Shown here: positions 42,481-50,134 of the stretch, one piece after another
How the letters are laid out: every line of letters begins with the position of its first letter
Position numbering within the stretch: the first letter of the stretch is position 1
NCBI RefSeq assembly: GCF_963378075.1
Contig: NZ_OY726394.1
Span: 3,348,001-3,412,000, forward strand
Length of the DNA: 64,000 bases
Direction of reading: 5' to 3'
Source: Mycolicibacter sp. MU0083
GTDB lineage: Bacteria > Actinomycetota > Actinomycetes > Mycobacteriales > Mycobacteriaceae
Notes under the pieces: model-generated
Database searches by the model: none
What the model was told of the DNA's origin: nothing
The model's input: only the letters and a program-made list of their open reading frames with translations
Position numbers and translations under genes: made by a program

Positions 42481-43154
42481 GACGAACCTCCCTGAACCGC
42501 GGTGACCGGGGCCAGCCATAGCCCCACGATGGCGTCGATGAGTCCGCCGCCGGCCTCGGTCCAGCTGATGGCACCCGAGACTCCCGACGCCAGCGCGCGT
42601 TCGTGATCGGCGCAGGTGTGCATCAACAGGTTTCGGGCCATCACGTTGCGGGCCTGGTGAACCCGGACCGGAAGGTCGGGCAGACAGGTGTTGATGCCGT
42701 CGATCACCTGCACCAGCGACGGAGAACTCAGCGCGTCCTTGACGACGATGTTGTGGTAGGCCGGGTCGGCCATCACCTGCGCGGCGAACCGCGCATACCA
42801 GGTCGGATTTCCAAGGTCGGCAAGGTGATCGGTGAGCGGACGGACCAGGCAGGACACCCAGTCGCGAAGTTCGGTGGAATCCGCCGTGGTCGCGACCATC
42901 TCTTCGCGCAGTCGCTCGACCGGAACCCGGTGGCGGCGCTCGATCTCGCGTACCAGGTCGGTCTTGGTGCCGAAGTGGTAGCCGACGGCGGCGTTGTTGC
43001 CCTGCCCGGCGGCTTCACTGACCTGCCGATTGGAGACCGCGAACACGCCGTGTTCGGCGAACAGCTGTTCGGCAGCGGTCAGAATCGCTTCCCGCGTACT
43101 GTTGGCCCGCTCAGCCCGCGCGGCCCGATCAGCGGTGGTCACGGCGCTAGTCAA
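42477..43154 (-). CDS. TetR family repressor heading the P450/CoA-transferase operon
   Basis: About 225 residues: HTH 'FAVSNRQVSEAAGQGNNAAV' then 'GYHFGTKTDLVREIERRH', typical TetR recognition helix and turn. The start is TTG at 43154 or GTG at 43142; neither has a perfect ribosome site. An extended palindrome at 43169-43190 lies directly upstream, with a related one before the SDR gene, so it likely represses both. It is co-transcribed with the ferredoxin (ATGA overlap) and would therefore autoregulate. Confidence 0.83.
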   Translation of the reverse strand: MTSAVTTADRAARAERANSTREAILTAAEQLFAEHGVFAVSNRQVSEAAGQGNNAAVGYHFGTKTDLVREIERRHRVPVERLREEMVATTADSTELRDWVSCLVRPLTDHLADLGNPTWYARFAAQVMADPAYHNIVVKDALSSPSLVQVIDGINTCLPDLPVRVHQARNVMARNLLMHTCADHERALASGVSGAISWTEAGGGLIDAIVGLWLAPVTAVQGGSS

Positions 43155-43168
43155 CCCCGCCCGACACT

Positions 43169-43190
43169 TTAAGTCAAGCGATTGATTTAA
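43169..43190. promoter_or_regulatory. Palindromic operator 1 of the P450/CoA-transferase operon
   Basis: Symmetry pattern TTAA-n-TCAA-n-C with its mirror image; 18 of 22 positions are symmetric. It lies 15 bases before the TetR start and overlaps the stop codon of the SDR gene (43187-43189). The core TCAAGCGATTGA recurs with one change at 44083-44104. Confidence 0.7.
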
Positions 43191-44023
43191 TTTTTTTCAC
43201 CATCGGTCGCAGCCGGCTTGGGACGACGTCGGATGGCCTTGCCCGCGACCGTTCCGCCGTCCACCGGCAGCACCACGCCGGTCACGTACCGGGCACGCTC
43301 ACCGGCGAGGTACAGCGCGGCCTCGGCGACGTCGTCGGCGGTGCCCTCCCGTTTCAGCGGCCGGTCGGCACGCATGGTCTCGCGGATTCCCGCCTCGAAA
43401 CGCTGCAGCGCCTCGGCGTCCAGGCCGGCCATGGCCGACGAGGCCACGAACGGTGTCGGGATGTTGCCGGGCGCAAGGGCGTTGACCCGGATGTCGTAGT
43501 GGGCCAATTCGATCGCCGCGGATTTGGTGAACTGGATGACCGCCGCCTTGGACGCCCGGTAGGTCATCACGCCGCCGCCGGCCTGGATGCCGCCGATCGA
43601 GGTCAGGTTCAGGATCGAGCCGCCGCCGTTCTTGGCCATGTGCCGGGCGGCATCGCGGGTACCGGCCATCACCGCGAGCACGTTGACCGACATGATGCGG
43701 TGGAAGTCGGCGAGGTCGTCGTCGAGGAAGCGGTTGTGCATGGTGCCGGAGACGCCGGCGTTGTTGACCATGATGTCCAGCCCGCCGAACGTCTCGACGG
43801 CATGCTCGACCAGCGCACCCACCTGCGCCACATCGGCGACGTCGGCGACTCGGAAGACGGCATCGGCGCCCAGTCCTCGGGCCAACTCCTCGCCGCGGTC
43901 GCGCTCGAGGTCGGCGATCACCACGCGCGCCCCTTCGGCGAGGAATCGCTCGGCGATCGCCCGACCGAGACCCGATGCGCCACCGGTGACGATCGCCACC
44001 TTGCCGGTCAACTCGTTGTCCAT
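43187..44023 (-). CDS. SDR family oxidoreductase
   Basis: A 278-residue short-chain dehydrogenase: 'IVTGGASGLGRAIAERFLAE' NAD site, 'NNAGVSGTMHN', catalytic 'YRASKAAVIQF' and 'DGGTVAGKA' end. It lacks the mycofactocin insert. GGAAGGG lies before the ATG at 44023. Its terminal AAAAAAATTAA codons run into operator 1. Operator 2 lies 60 bp upstream, so the same TetR (42477) likely controls it. Probably oxidises the alcohol produced by the P450 of the neighbouring operon. Confidence 0.86.
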   Translation of the reverse strand: MDNELTGKVAIVTGGASGLGRAIAERFLAEGARVVIADLERDRGEELARGLGADAVFRVADVADVAQVGALVEHAVETFGGLDIMVNNAGVSGTMHNRFLDDDLADFHRIMSVNVLAVMAGTRDAARHMAKNGGGSILNLTSIGGIQAGGGVMTYRASKAAVIQFTKSAAIELAHYDIRVNALAPGNIPTPFVASSAMAGLDAEALQRFEAGIRETMRADRPLKREGTADDVAEAALYLAGERARYVTGVVLPVDGGTVAGKAIRRRPKPAATDGEKN

Positions 44024-44082
44024 CTGCGCCCTTCCGATGCGACCGCGTCCTGCGGTGCTTCGACTCAACCCGGTCGGCACGA

Positions 44083-44104
44083 TTCAGTCAAGCGACTGAT
44101 TTAA
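44083..44104. promoter_or_regulatory. Palindromic operator 2, upstream of the SDR gene
   Basis: Core TCAAGCGACTGA flanked by AG on the left and TTTAA on the right; it differs from operator 1 (TCAAGCGATTGA) by a single core base. It lies between the stop of the LLM gene (44115) and the start of the SDR gene (44023). Two near-identical sites around one SDR gene define a local regulon. Confidence 0.68.
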
Positions 44105-44114
44105 ACCGCCGATC

Positions 44115-45035
44115 TCAGGCGAGTTGCGGCTTGATCTCCTCGATCACCCACTGCGCATGGTCGAGGTACTCCTCGATACCCCGGACCTTCGGCGGTGGCA
44201 CCGAACTGACCGTCACACCCTGTTCGCCCAGCCAGTTGAGCCGGTCGACGATCTCCTGTGCACTCCTGCCGGGGCGGGCGTCCGGGTCGCGACGCTTGAC
44301 GTGGCCTTCGCCCACCCGCCTGGACCCCAGCCCGTGCATCACGTCGAAGGGGCGCCCGTCGTAGCCGGGTTGGGATTTGATGAAGTCGACCCGCTCGGCG
44401 ATCTGCTCCGGCGGCGTGAGAAATCCCCACCAACCCGATCCGAATCTGGCGGCCCGCCGTAGTGCCGCGTCCGCGTCGCCACCGATCCAGATCGGCAGGT
44501 GCGGCTTGCGCACCGGTTTCGGCTCGAAGGCGATATCGCTGAACGACACGTAGCGGCCGGAGAAGGCCGGTGAATCGCTGGTCCACAACTCGACGATCGC
44601 CGCCAGATACTCGTCGGCGATCCGGCCACGTTCGCCGAAAGGCACTCCGAGAGCTTCGAATTCGCGCTGCAGCCAGCCCACCCCGAACGTGACCATCATC
44701 CGGCCACCGCTGAGCCAGTCGGCGGTAGCCAGCGCCTTGGCCAGCACGATCGGCTGATGCAACGGCAGCACCGTGACGCAGGAGTTGAGCATGATCCGCT
44801 GCGTCGCACCGGCCAGATAGGCCTGCGCGATCGTCGACTGGAAATAGTGCGGGCCGGACAACTCGACGTGCTCGGCGGGAATGACGATGTGCTCGGGGAC
44901 GGCGATCATGTCGTAGCCCCACTCGTCGGCACACCGGGCCATTCGGGTCTGGTCGGCCCCGGTTACTTCAGGCTCCCACGGCTGCATGATCGCTTTGAGT
45001 TCCAGCACGTGGGGCAGGTTGAATACCAGTTTCAT
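44115..45035 (-). CDS. LLM class (F420-dependent type) oxidoreductase
   Basis: A 306-residue luciferase-like protein: 'ARCADEWGYDMIAVPEHIV', 'MLNSCVTVLPLHQPIVLAKA', 'LSGGRMMVTFGVGWLQREFE' and 'HLPIWIGGDADAALRRAARF' are those of the F420-type mycobacterial group. The ATG at 45035 is ten bases from the ACTCTA-N6-TAGAGT operator, so the TetR at 45091 (divergent) should repress it. It may oxidise or reduce the same compound as the aldehyde dehydrogenase on the other side of that TetR. Confidence 0.84.
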   Translation of the reverse strand: MKLVFNLPHVLELKAIMQPWEPEVTGADQTRMARCADEWGYDMIAVPEHIVIPAEHVELSGPHYFQSTIAQAYLAGATQRIMLNSCVTVLPLHQPIVLAKALATADWLSGGRMMVTFGVGWLQREFEALGVPFGERGRIADEYLAAIVELWTSDSPAFSGRYVSFSDIAFEPKPVRKPHLPIWIGGDADAALRRAARFGSGWWGFLTPPEQIAERVDFIKSQPGYDGRPFDVMHGLGSRRVGEGHVKRRDPDARPGRSAQEIVDRLNWLGEQGVTVSSVPPPKVRGIEEYLDHAQWVIEEIKPQLA

Positions 45036-45045
45036 ATCGCGATGG

Positions 45046-45063
45046 ACTCTACGACAATAGAGT
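45046..45063. promoter_or_regulatory. Operator A: ACTCTA-CGACAA-TAGAGT
   Basis: Perfect 6-6-6 inverted repeat in the 55-bp gap between the divergent LLM (45035) and TetR (45091) genes. Repeated with identical arms at 45694-45711. Confidence 0.78.
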
Positions 45064-45090
45064 TCGCCGCGGACTAAACTCGGCAGAACC

Positions 45091-45708
45091 ATGAGACGCA
45101 AGCCCGATCCGGACCGACGCCGGCGCGAACTCTGCGACGCCGCGATTCGACTGCTCGCCGACGACGGGGTCAAGGGAGTCAGCCATCTCAAGGTCGATCG
45201 CAAAGCCGGCTTCCCGGAGGGCACCACCTCGTTCTACTTTCGTACCCGCTCGGCGCTGCTGCAGGCCGTCGCGCTGCGGGTCGCCGAACTGGACCTGAAG
45301 GACCTGACCACGGCGACCCGATCACCCTCGTCCACCCCGGCCGGCCCCTCGGGGCTGGCCACCCTGGTCATCCGCTCGGCCCGCGGGGCGCGGTTGATCC
45401 GCACCAAGGCCCGCCAGGAACTCGCACTGCAGGCCGCCCGCGATCCCCAACTCGACGCCGCATTCCACAGCTACGGCGATCGATTCGTCGCGTTGATCAA
45501 AGCCGCCGTCCTTCAACTCCAACCGGCGGACACCGCAGCCGACCCCGACTTGGCCGACCGGCAGGCGTTCGTGGTGATGATGTTCATCGGCGGGGTCATG
45601 CAGGCACTGGCCGCCGGGGACCGCCGTATCCGCGACGCCGAGGAACTGGACGCACTCATCTCGGGCATCGTGGCCGGAATCAGCTCTTCCGCGACTCTAC
45701 GTAAATAG
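45091..45708 (+). CDS. TetR family repressor with two flanking operators
   Basis: A 205-residue regulator: 'RRELCDAAIRLLADDG' and 'SHLKVDRKAGFPEGTTSFYF' form the HTH, followed by a helical ligand domain. The ATG at 45091 lies 27 bases after operator A. Operator B overlaps its own stop codon, so the protein probably controls itself, the divergent LLM gene and the aldehyde dehydrogenase downstream. Its ligand may be an aldehyde or acid of this branch. Confidence 0.85.
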   Translation: MRRKPDPDRRRRELCDAAIRLLADDGVKGVSHLKVDRKAGFPEGTTSFYFRTRSALLQAVALRVAELDLKDLTTATRSPSSTPAGPSGLATLVIRSARGARLIRTKARQELALQAARDPQLDAAFHSYGDRFVALIKAAVLQLQPADTAADPDLADRQAFVVMMFIGGVMQALAAGDRRIRDAEELDALISGIVAGISSSATLRK

Positions 45709-45711
45709 AGT
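45694..45711. promoter_or_regulatory. Operator B: ACTCTA-CGTAAA-TAGAGT, containing the TetR stop codon
   Basis: Perfect arms identical to operator A. The TAG of the TetR gene (45706-45708) forms part of the right arm, so the coding end and the binding site share bases. It lies 30 bp upstream of the aldehyde dehydrogenase ATG. Confidence 0.78.
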
Positions 45712-45741
45712 AGCGTGGCCGGGCAGACGAAAGGTTCTGCC

Positions 45742-47226
45742 ATGACTGCAGTGCAAGAGGATTCGGGCGTACTGGCCGGCGAACGCCGCATGCTCATCGA
45801 CGGCGAGCTGGTCGAGGCCGCCGGCGGCGCGACGTTCGACGTCGAACACCCGGCAAGCGAGCAGGTGGTCGGCGTTGCCGCGGACGGCACCGTCGATGAC
45901 ATCGGGCGGGCCGTCGGCGCCGCCCGACGCGCGTTCGACACCGGCGACTGGGCCCACGATCTGGAATTCCGGTTCCACTGCCTGATGCAACTGCACGCCG
46001 CACTGGAAGCCGACAAGGAACGGCTGCGCCGGATCCTGGTCACCGAAGTCGGTTGCCCGGTCACGGTCACCGGCAGCCAGATCGAATCCCCGATCGCCGA
46101 GGTGAAGCACTGGGCCGAGCACGCCCGCTCCTTCGAATACCTGGTGGACACCGGCGTACACGACACGCAGTTGGGACCGGCGCGACGCAAGTTGCACTAC
46201 GAGCCGGTCGGTGTGGTCGGCGCGATCACGCCGTGGAACGTACCGTTCTACCTCAACATCGCCGAGACCATCCCGGCGTTGATGGCCGGCAACACCGTCG
46301 TGCTCAAGCCGGCACAACTCACCCCCTGGTCGGGTAGCGAACTCGGCCGGATCATCGCCGAGCAGACCGACATTCCCGCCGGGGTGTTCAACGTCGTCAC
46401 CTCCAACGCCAACGAGGTCGGCGCGGCACTGTCGGCAGACCCGCGGGTCGACATGATCACCTTCACCGGGTCCACCGCCACCGGCCGCGCCATCCTGGCC
46501 GCGGGCGCATCGACGGTGAAGAAGACGCTGCTGGAACTCGGCGGCAAGTCGGCACACATCGTGCTCGACGACGCGGACTTCGGTTCTGCGCTGCCCATGG
46601 CGGCGATGATGGCGTGTGTGATGTCCGGGCAGAGTTGCGTGTTGCCGTCCCGGATCCTGTTGCCCCGCAGCCGCTACGACGAAGGACTTGGGGTGCTGAA
46701 GGCCTCGATGGAGAACTTCCCGATGGGTGATCCGTGGACTCCGGGCAACATGCAGGGCCCGCAGATCAGCCGGACACAGCGCGAGAAGGTGCTGGGGTTG
46801 ATCGATTCCGGACTGAAATCGGGCGCCCGCCTGATCACCGGCGGAGGGGTTCCGGATCAGCTGCCCACCGGCTACTACGTCCAGCCGACCCTGCTCGCCG
46901 ACGTCGCCCCCGACAGTCGGATCGCCCAGGAGGAGATCTTCGGACCGGTGCTCACCGTCACCCCCTACGACACCGACGACGAGGCCGTCGCCATCGCAAA
47001 CAACTCGATATACGGGCTCTCCGGAGAGGTCAGCAGCGCCGACGTGGACCGGGCCGTGTCGATCGCGACCCGCATGCGTACCGGCAACGTGACCATCAAC
47101 GGCAAGAGTCACTTCGGGATCGACAGCCCGTTCGGCGGAACCAAGCAGAGTGGCCTGGGGTACCGCAACGGCACCCAGGGTTTCATCGAGTACCTGCACA
47201 TCAAAACCATCGGGATGCCGGCATGA
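45742..47226 (+). CDS. Aldehyde dehydrogenase (NAD-dependent, ALDH superfamily)
   Basis: A 494-residue aldehyde dehydrogenase: 'ITPWNVPFYLNIAETIPALM' near 155-175, 'KPAQLTPWS', NAD loop 'FTGSTATGRAI', general base 'LELGGKSAHIV' and nucleophilic Cys in 'MSGQSCVLPSR', then 'EEIFGPVLTV'. AAAGG precedes the ATG at 45742. It would oxidise an aldehyde to an acid. It shares ATGA with the following NTF2-like gene and is likely controlled by operator B. Confidence 0.92.
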   Translation: MTAVQEDSGVLAGERRMLIDGELVEAAGGATFDVEHPASEQVVGVAADGTVDDIGRAVGAARRAFDTGDWAHDLEFRFHCLMQLHAALEADKERLRRILVTEVGCPVTVTGSQIESPIAEVKHWAEHARSFEYLVDTGVHDTQLGPARRKLHYEPVGVVGAITPWNVPFYLNIAETIPALMAGNTVVLKPAQLTPWSGSELGRIIAEQTDIPAGVFNVVTSNANEVGAALSADPRVDMITFTGSTATGRAILAAGASTVKKTLLELGGKSAHIVLDDADFGSALPMAAMMACVMSGQSCVLPSRILLPRSRYDEGLGVLKASMENFPMGDPWTPGNMQGPQISRTQREKVLGLIDSGLKSGARLITGGGVPDQLPTGYYVQPTLLADVAPDSRIAQEEIFGPVLTVTPYDTDDEAVAIANNSIYGLSGEVSSADVDRAVSIATRMRTGNVTINGKSHFGIDSPFGGTKQSGLGYRNGTQGFIEYLHIKTIGMPA

Positions 47227-47657
47227 ATGTGCCCGCCTCGACGGACGACCGCTTGGACATCGCCGCGCTGCTGCACCGCTATGCCCGTGCCGTCGACGGC
47301 AAGGACTGGGCGCTGTACCGGTCGGTGTTCACCGAGGACGCCGTCATCGACTACTCGTCGGCGGGCGCCATCTGCGCCACCCGGGACGAGGTGGCCGACT
47401 GGCTGGCCGCCGGATTCGACGCCATCCCGATGTCCATGCACTACATCACCAATATCGAGATCCTCGACTTCGCCGGGGATTCCGCGCAGGTGCGCGCGAT
47501 GTTCTACAACCCCATGCAGCTACCGGGCATGACCGATCTGAGCTACTGCGGCGGCTACTACCACCACGATCTGGTCCGCACCGGCGACGGGTGGCGCAGT
47601 CGTGGGCTGCGCGAGGAGAACTTGTGGTTCACCAATCCCCCCGCCTCGGGGCGGTGA
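47223..47657 (+). CDS. SnoaL/NTF2-like family protein
   Basis: A 144-residue protein of the nuclear-transport-factor-2-like fold: 'IAALLHRYARAVDGKDWALY', 'VFTEDAVIDYSSAGA', 'MHYITNIEILDF', 'YYHHDLVRTGDGWRSRGL'. Members bind small hydrophobic compounds and include isomerases, dehydratases and scytalone-like enzymes. The start overlaps the aldehyde dehydrogenase stop (ATGA), so a function in the same pathway is likely. Twelve bp separate it from the convergent methyltransferase. Confidence 0.8.
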   Translation: MNVPASTDDRLDIAALLHRYARAVDGKDWALYRSVFTEDAVIDYSSAGAICATRDEVADWLAAGFDAIPMSMHYITNIEILDFAGDSAQVRAMFYNPMQLPGMTDLSYCGGYYHHDLVRTGDGWRSRGLREENLWFTNPPASGR

Positions 47658-47669
47658 CGGCTCCGCCGT

Positions 47670-48497
47670 TTACTCGGGCTTTCGGAACGTGTACACCCGG
47701 TAGTGAACCAGCCCCGCCGCCGCCAGCCATTTCATCCAACGGGTTCCGGCGACCAGGACGTCTGACCCGTTCGCGCGAAAGAACTTGAGCAGGAAGGGAT
47801 AGGTCGGCATCGTGTTCTTCCGGATGTTGAGGTTGCGCTCCAACCGGAGGCCGGCGCGTTCGCCCATCGACTTGTAGGACCGCAGCGACACCTTGCCGAG
47901 CGCACCGTAGGACTTCGCGACCCGGGCGCGAATCGCCATCCAGATCGGGGTCTTGCCGAAGGCCGCCGTGACCGGGACGAAGTCGGACACCGCCAGGTAG
48001 CCGCCCGGCTTGAGCACCCGCGCGGCTTCGGCCAGGAAACGCTCCCGGGACGGGAAGTGAAAGATGCATTCGACCGCCAGGACCCGGTCGAAGGAGTTGT
48101 CCTCGAACGGCAGTCGGCAGGCACCGGCTTCGACCCAGGCGATCCGGTTGCCGGCGGTGGCCCCGATCTGCGCCTCGGCGGCGGCCAGTTGCCGCGGGTC
48201 GATGTTGAGGCCGATCAGGTCCATCCCCGAATGCGCGCCGTCGATCTGCTGAATGGTCCCGCCGAATCCGCAGCCCACATCGAGCAGTCGCTGCCCGTCC
48301 GCGACCTTGGCGGCCTCGAACAGCACGGCGTTCATGTTCGCCATGGCCGCCAGGTAGTCGGCACGTGTGCCGTCGGCTGACTTGGGGTCTTCCCAATAGC
48401 CCCAGTGCACCTGTTGTTCCCACAGTTGCCCGGTCGCGCCGCCGTCCTTCCGCTCGTCGAGGAGAAGGTCGAAATAGGGAAGGTTCGGTCTCTGCAT
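47670..48497 (-). CDS. SAM-dependent methyltransferase (class I)
   Basis: A 275-residue methyltransferase: SAM site 'LLDVGCGFGGTIQQI', 'IGLNIDPRQLAAAEAQI', acidic loop 'EAGACRLPFEDNSFDRVLA' and 'RVLKPGGYLAVSDF'. 'VHWGYWEDPKSADG' before motif I recalls methyltransferases that act on lipids, polyketides or sterols. The ATG at 48497 is preferred; a GTG at 48536 is also possible. It follows the diiron oxygenase gene on the same strand across a gap with two palindromes. Confidence 0.86.
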   Translation of the reverse strand: MQRPNLPYFDLLLDERKDGGATGQLWEQQVHWGYWEDPKSADGTRADYLAAMANMNAVLFEAAKVADGQRLLDVGCGFGGTIQQIDGAHSGMDLIGLNIDPRQLAAAEAQIGATAGNRIAWVEAGACRLPFEDNSFDRVLAVECIFHFPSRERFLAEAARVLKPGGYLAVSDFVPVTAAFGKTPIWMAIRARVAKSYGALGKVSLRSYKSMGERAGLRLERNLNIRKNTMPTYPFLLKFFRANGSDVLVAGTRWMKWLAAAGLVHYRVYTFRKPE

Positions 48498-48570
48498 GTG
48501 CTGCCACTCTCTGGGGTTGAAATTTCCTCGGCGCACAACAGATCCGTTGGCGTTGCAATTGAAAAGGGAA

Positions 48571-48645
48571 CCGAATCGAGATTCGGTCGATCGACGTCGA
48601 TGACCGGCGGGCCCGTCGGCTCTCCGGACCCGATTCGTCGAATCG
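48571..48645. promoter_or_regulatory. Two GATTCG palindromes between diiron and methyltransferase genes
   Basis: CCGAATC-GA-GATTCGG (48571-48586) and CGATTCG-T-CGAATCG (48631-48645) use the same half-sequence with different centres. They lie in the gap between the stop at 48656 and the start at 48497 or 48536. They could be a terminator for the first gene, operators for the second, or both. Confidence 0.45.
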
Positions 48646-48655
48646 CTCCGAGCGT

Positions 48656-49948
48656 TTACATGGTCGGCATGAATTCAGACAGCGTGAGAATCGTGAAGAC
48701 CAGCAGGGCCAGCCCGATAAGCCCGCCTGCCGGAACCATGGCCAGACACACGGCCAGCCAGACGGCGAACCTCGACCATTCGAACGGCTGATTGCCCACC
48801 ACCGTGCTGCGGCGCGCCCGGACGGTCTGATAGGCCGCCCACACCGCGGCGCCGGCCGCGGCGACCGCGATGATCCGTACCCCATCCGGTGTCGCCAGCA
48901 ACGCGACGGCGGCCATGGCCACCGCGGCCACCGCGCGCCCCACCACGATCGGATGCCACGCCGCACGGGTGCGGACCGGCCGACGATTGGGTTCTCCGCG
49001 GTACCGCGGCAGCCGGCCGTCGATGCCCAGCAATCGCCACAGCCAACGCCGCCACCCGGTCCGCAGGCCCAGATCCTCGGCGACCCGACGGACGTCGGCC
49101 GCCGATTCCGACATCAGCGCGCGCGATCGATCACTGCGCCAGAACGCGTCCTTGAAGACCCGGCGCGGAATCCCGAACTGTCGGGCGAATGCCCGCGGCG
49201 GGGTGATCATCTCGCCGATCAACCACCGCAGCATCAACGGCAGTGCGATGGCGTAACAGGCCCGTCTGAACCGCCCGGCACGTCGGATCTGCTCGGCCAG
49301 GTGGTCCTCGACGAATGCGATATGCCGCGCCTCCTCCGCCAAATGGATATAGGTGATCCGATTCAGCAGTGGAGGTATTTCGGCGGTGCCGCGGTGCTGG
49401 AGCGTCTGCTGAAAGTGCAGCGGCTGCTCACCGCAGAGCACGCCGATGAAATGGAAGACGCTCGCATAACCCCCGATGAATGCCAGGATCGGGCCGAAGA
49501 TCCGGGATCCCCGCCGCATTCCGGGCACATCGTCACCGGTCCGATTGATGAAATCCTGAAACATCTGGATGTGATTGCATTCATCGGCGATCTCATGCAG
49601 GAGATATTGAAAAACAGGCGAACCGTTCGGCAGTCTTCCCGCGGAATGCACCACTCCGCGGATCAGCATCATCTCGAATTGGAGCGCGACCTTGAGCGTG
49701 TTCGCGGTGAGCCAGCGCCCCATCGCAATCCGGCGATTCAACGGCTGTTCGGCGTACCACGTGGTCGCGCCGAGCGGGGAAATACTCGACGAATGCTGCC
49801 AACGTGGATCGTTTTTATCTAAGGCGTTCTCCGGTGCATCCCAGTCGATATCGACGTACGGATCGAACCGTTTCTCGACGGTGGCGCGGGAGAGTTCTTC
49901 TGCCCTACTGACGGCCGCGACTACGGGCTCGCCCGCGCCACCAACCAT
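48656..49948 (-). CDS. AurF-like diiron oxygenase with C-terminal membrane helices
   Basis: A 430-residue protein. Residues 90-215 carry a complete AurF-type (p-aminobenzoate N-oxygenase) iron site: E92, E123 with H126 in 'ECNHIQMF', E174 in 'GEQPLHF', H202, E206 and H209 in 'HLAEEARHIAFVEDH'. The spacing follows AurF. The C-terminal 100 residues hold about three hydrophobic stretches ('GRAVAAVAMAAVALLA', 'IAVAAAGAAVWAAY', 'VCLAMVPAGGLIGLALLVF'), which AurF lacks. It may oxidise an amine or hydroxylate a lipid at the membrane. The ATG at 49948 has AGGG at a good distance; 49954 is an alternative. Confidence 0.82.
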   Translation of the reverse strand: MVGGAGEPVVAAVSRAEELSRATVEKRFDPYVDIDWDAPENALDKNDPRWQHSSSISPLGATTWYAEQPLNRRIAMGRWLTANTLKVALQFEMMLIRGVVHSAGRLPNGSPVFQYLLHEIADECNHIQMFQDFINRTGDDVPGMRRGSRIFGPILAFIGGYASVFHFIGVLCGEQPLHFQQTLQHRGTAEIPPLLNRITYIHLAEEARHIAFVEDHLAEQIRRAGRFRRACYAIALPLMLRWLIGEMITPPRAFARQFGIPRRVFKDAFWRSDRSRALMSESAADVRRVAEDLGLRTGWRRWLWRLLGIDGRLPRYRGEPNRRPVRTRAAWHPIVVGRAVAAVAMAAVALLATPDGVRIIAVAAAGAAVWAAYQTVRARRSTVVGNQPFEWSRFAVWLAVCLAMVPAGGLIGLALLVFTILTLSEFMPTM

Positions 49949-50134
49949 GTGCATCCCTATCTGCAGAGTCGAATCCTCGGCAGAGAGTATCAGCCTTCCC
50001 TTTTTGCAAACCCATCGCTTCCATTACATCGGATTACGTGGGTATATTCACAAGCTGAATGTGTGCTATCTGCAATTATTGACACCATAACACGTTCATA
50101 AACGCGGGTGTCGGGCGCGGCCCGCCGCCCGGTC
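49949..50134. other. AT-rich promoter region between the diiron gene and the mhp operon end
   Basis: 186 bp without a gene. Bases 49985-50105 are far richer in A/T than the surroundings. It contains TATATTC and TTATTGACACCATAAC stretches suited to promoters on either strand; the only gene reading away from it is the diiron oxygenase on the minus strand. The mhp operon ends at 50135 on the same strand, so its terminator may also be here, but I see no clear hairpin. Confidence 0.4.

Noticed and set aside
49949..50134. A small gene or ncRNA in the AT-rich gap
   Set aside because: No frame with start and ribosome site, and no stable hairpin with a T-run; the composition is explained well enough by promoters.
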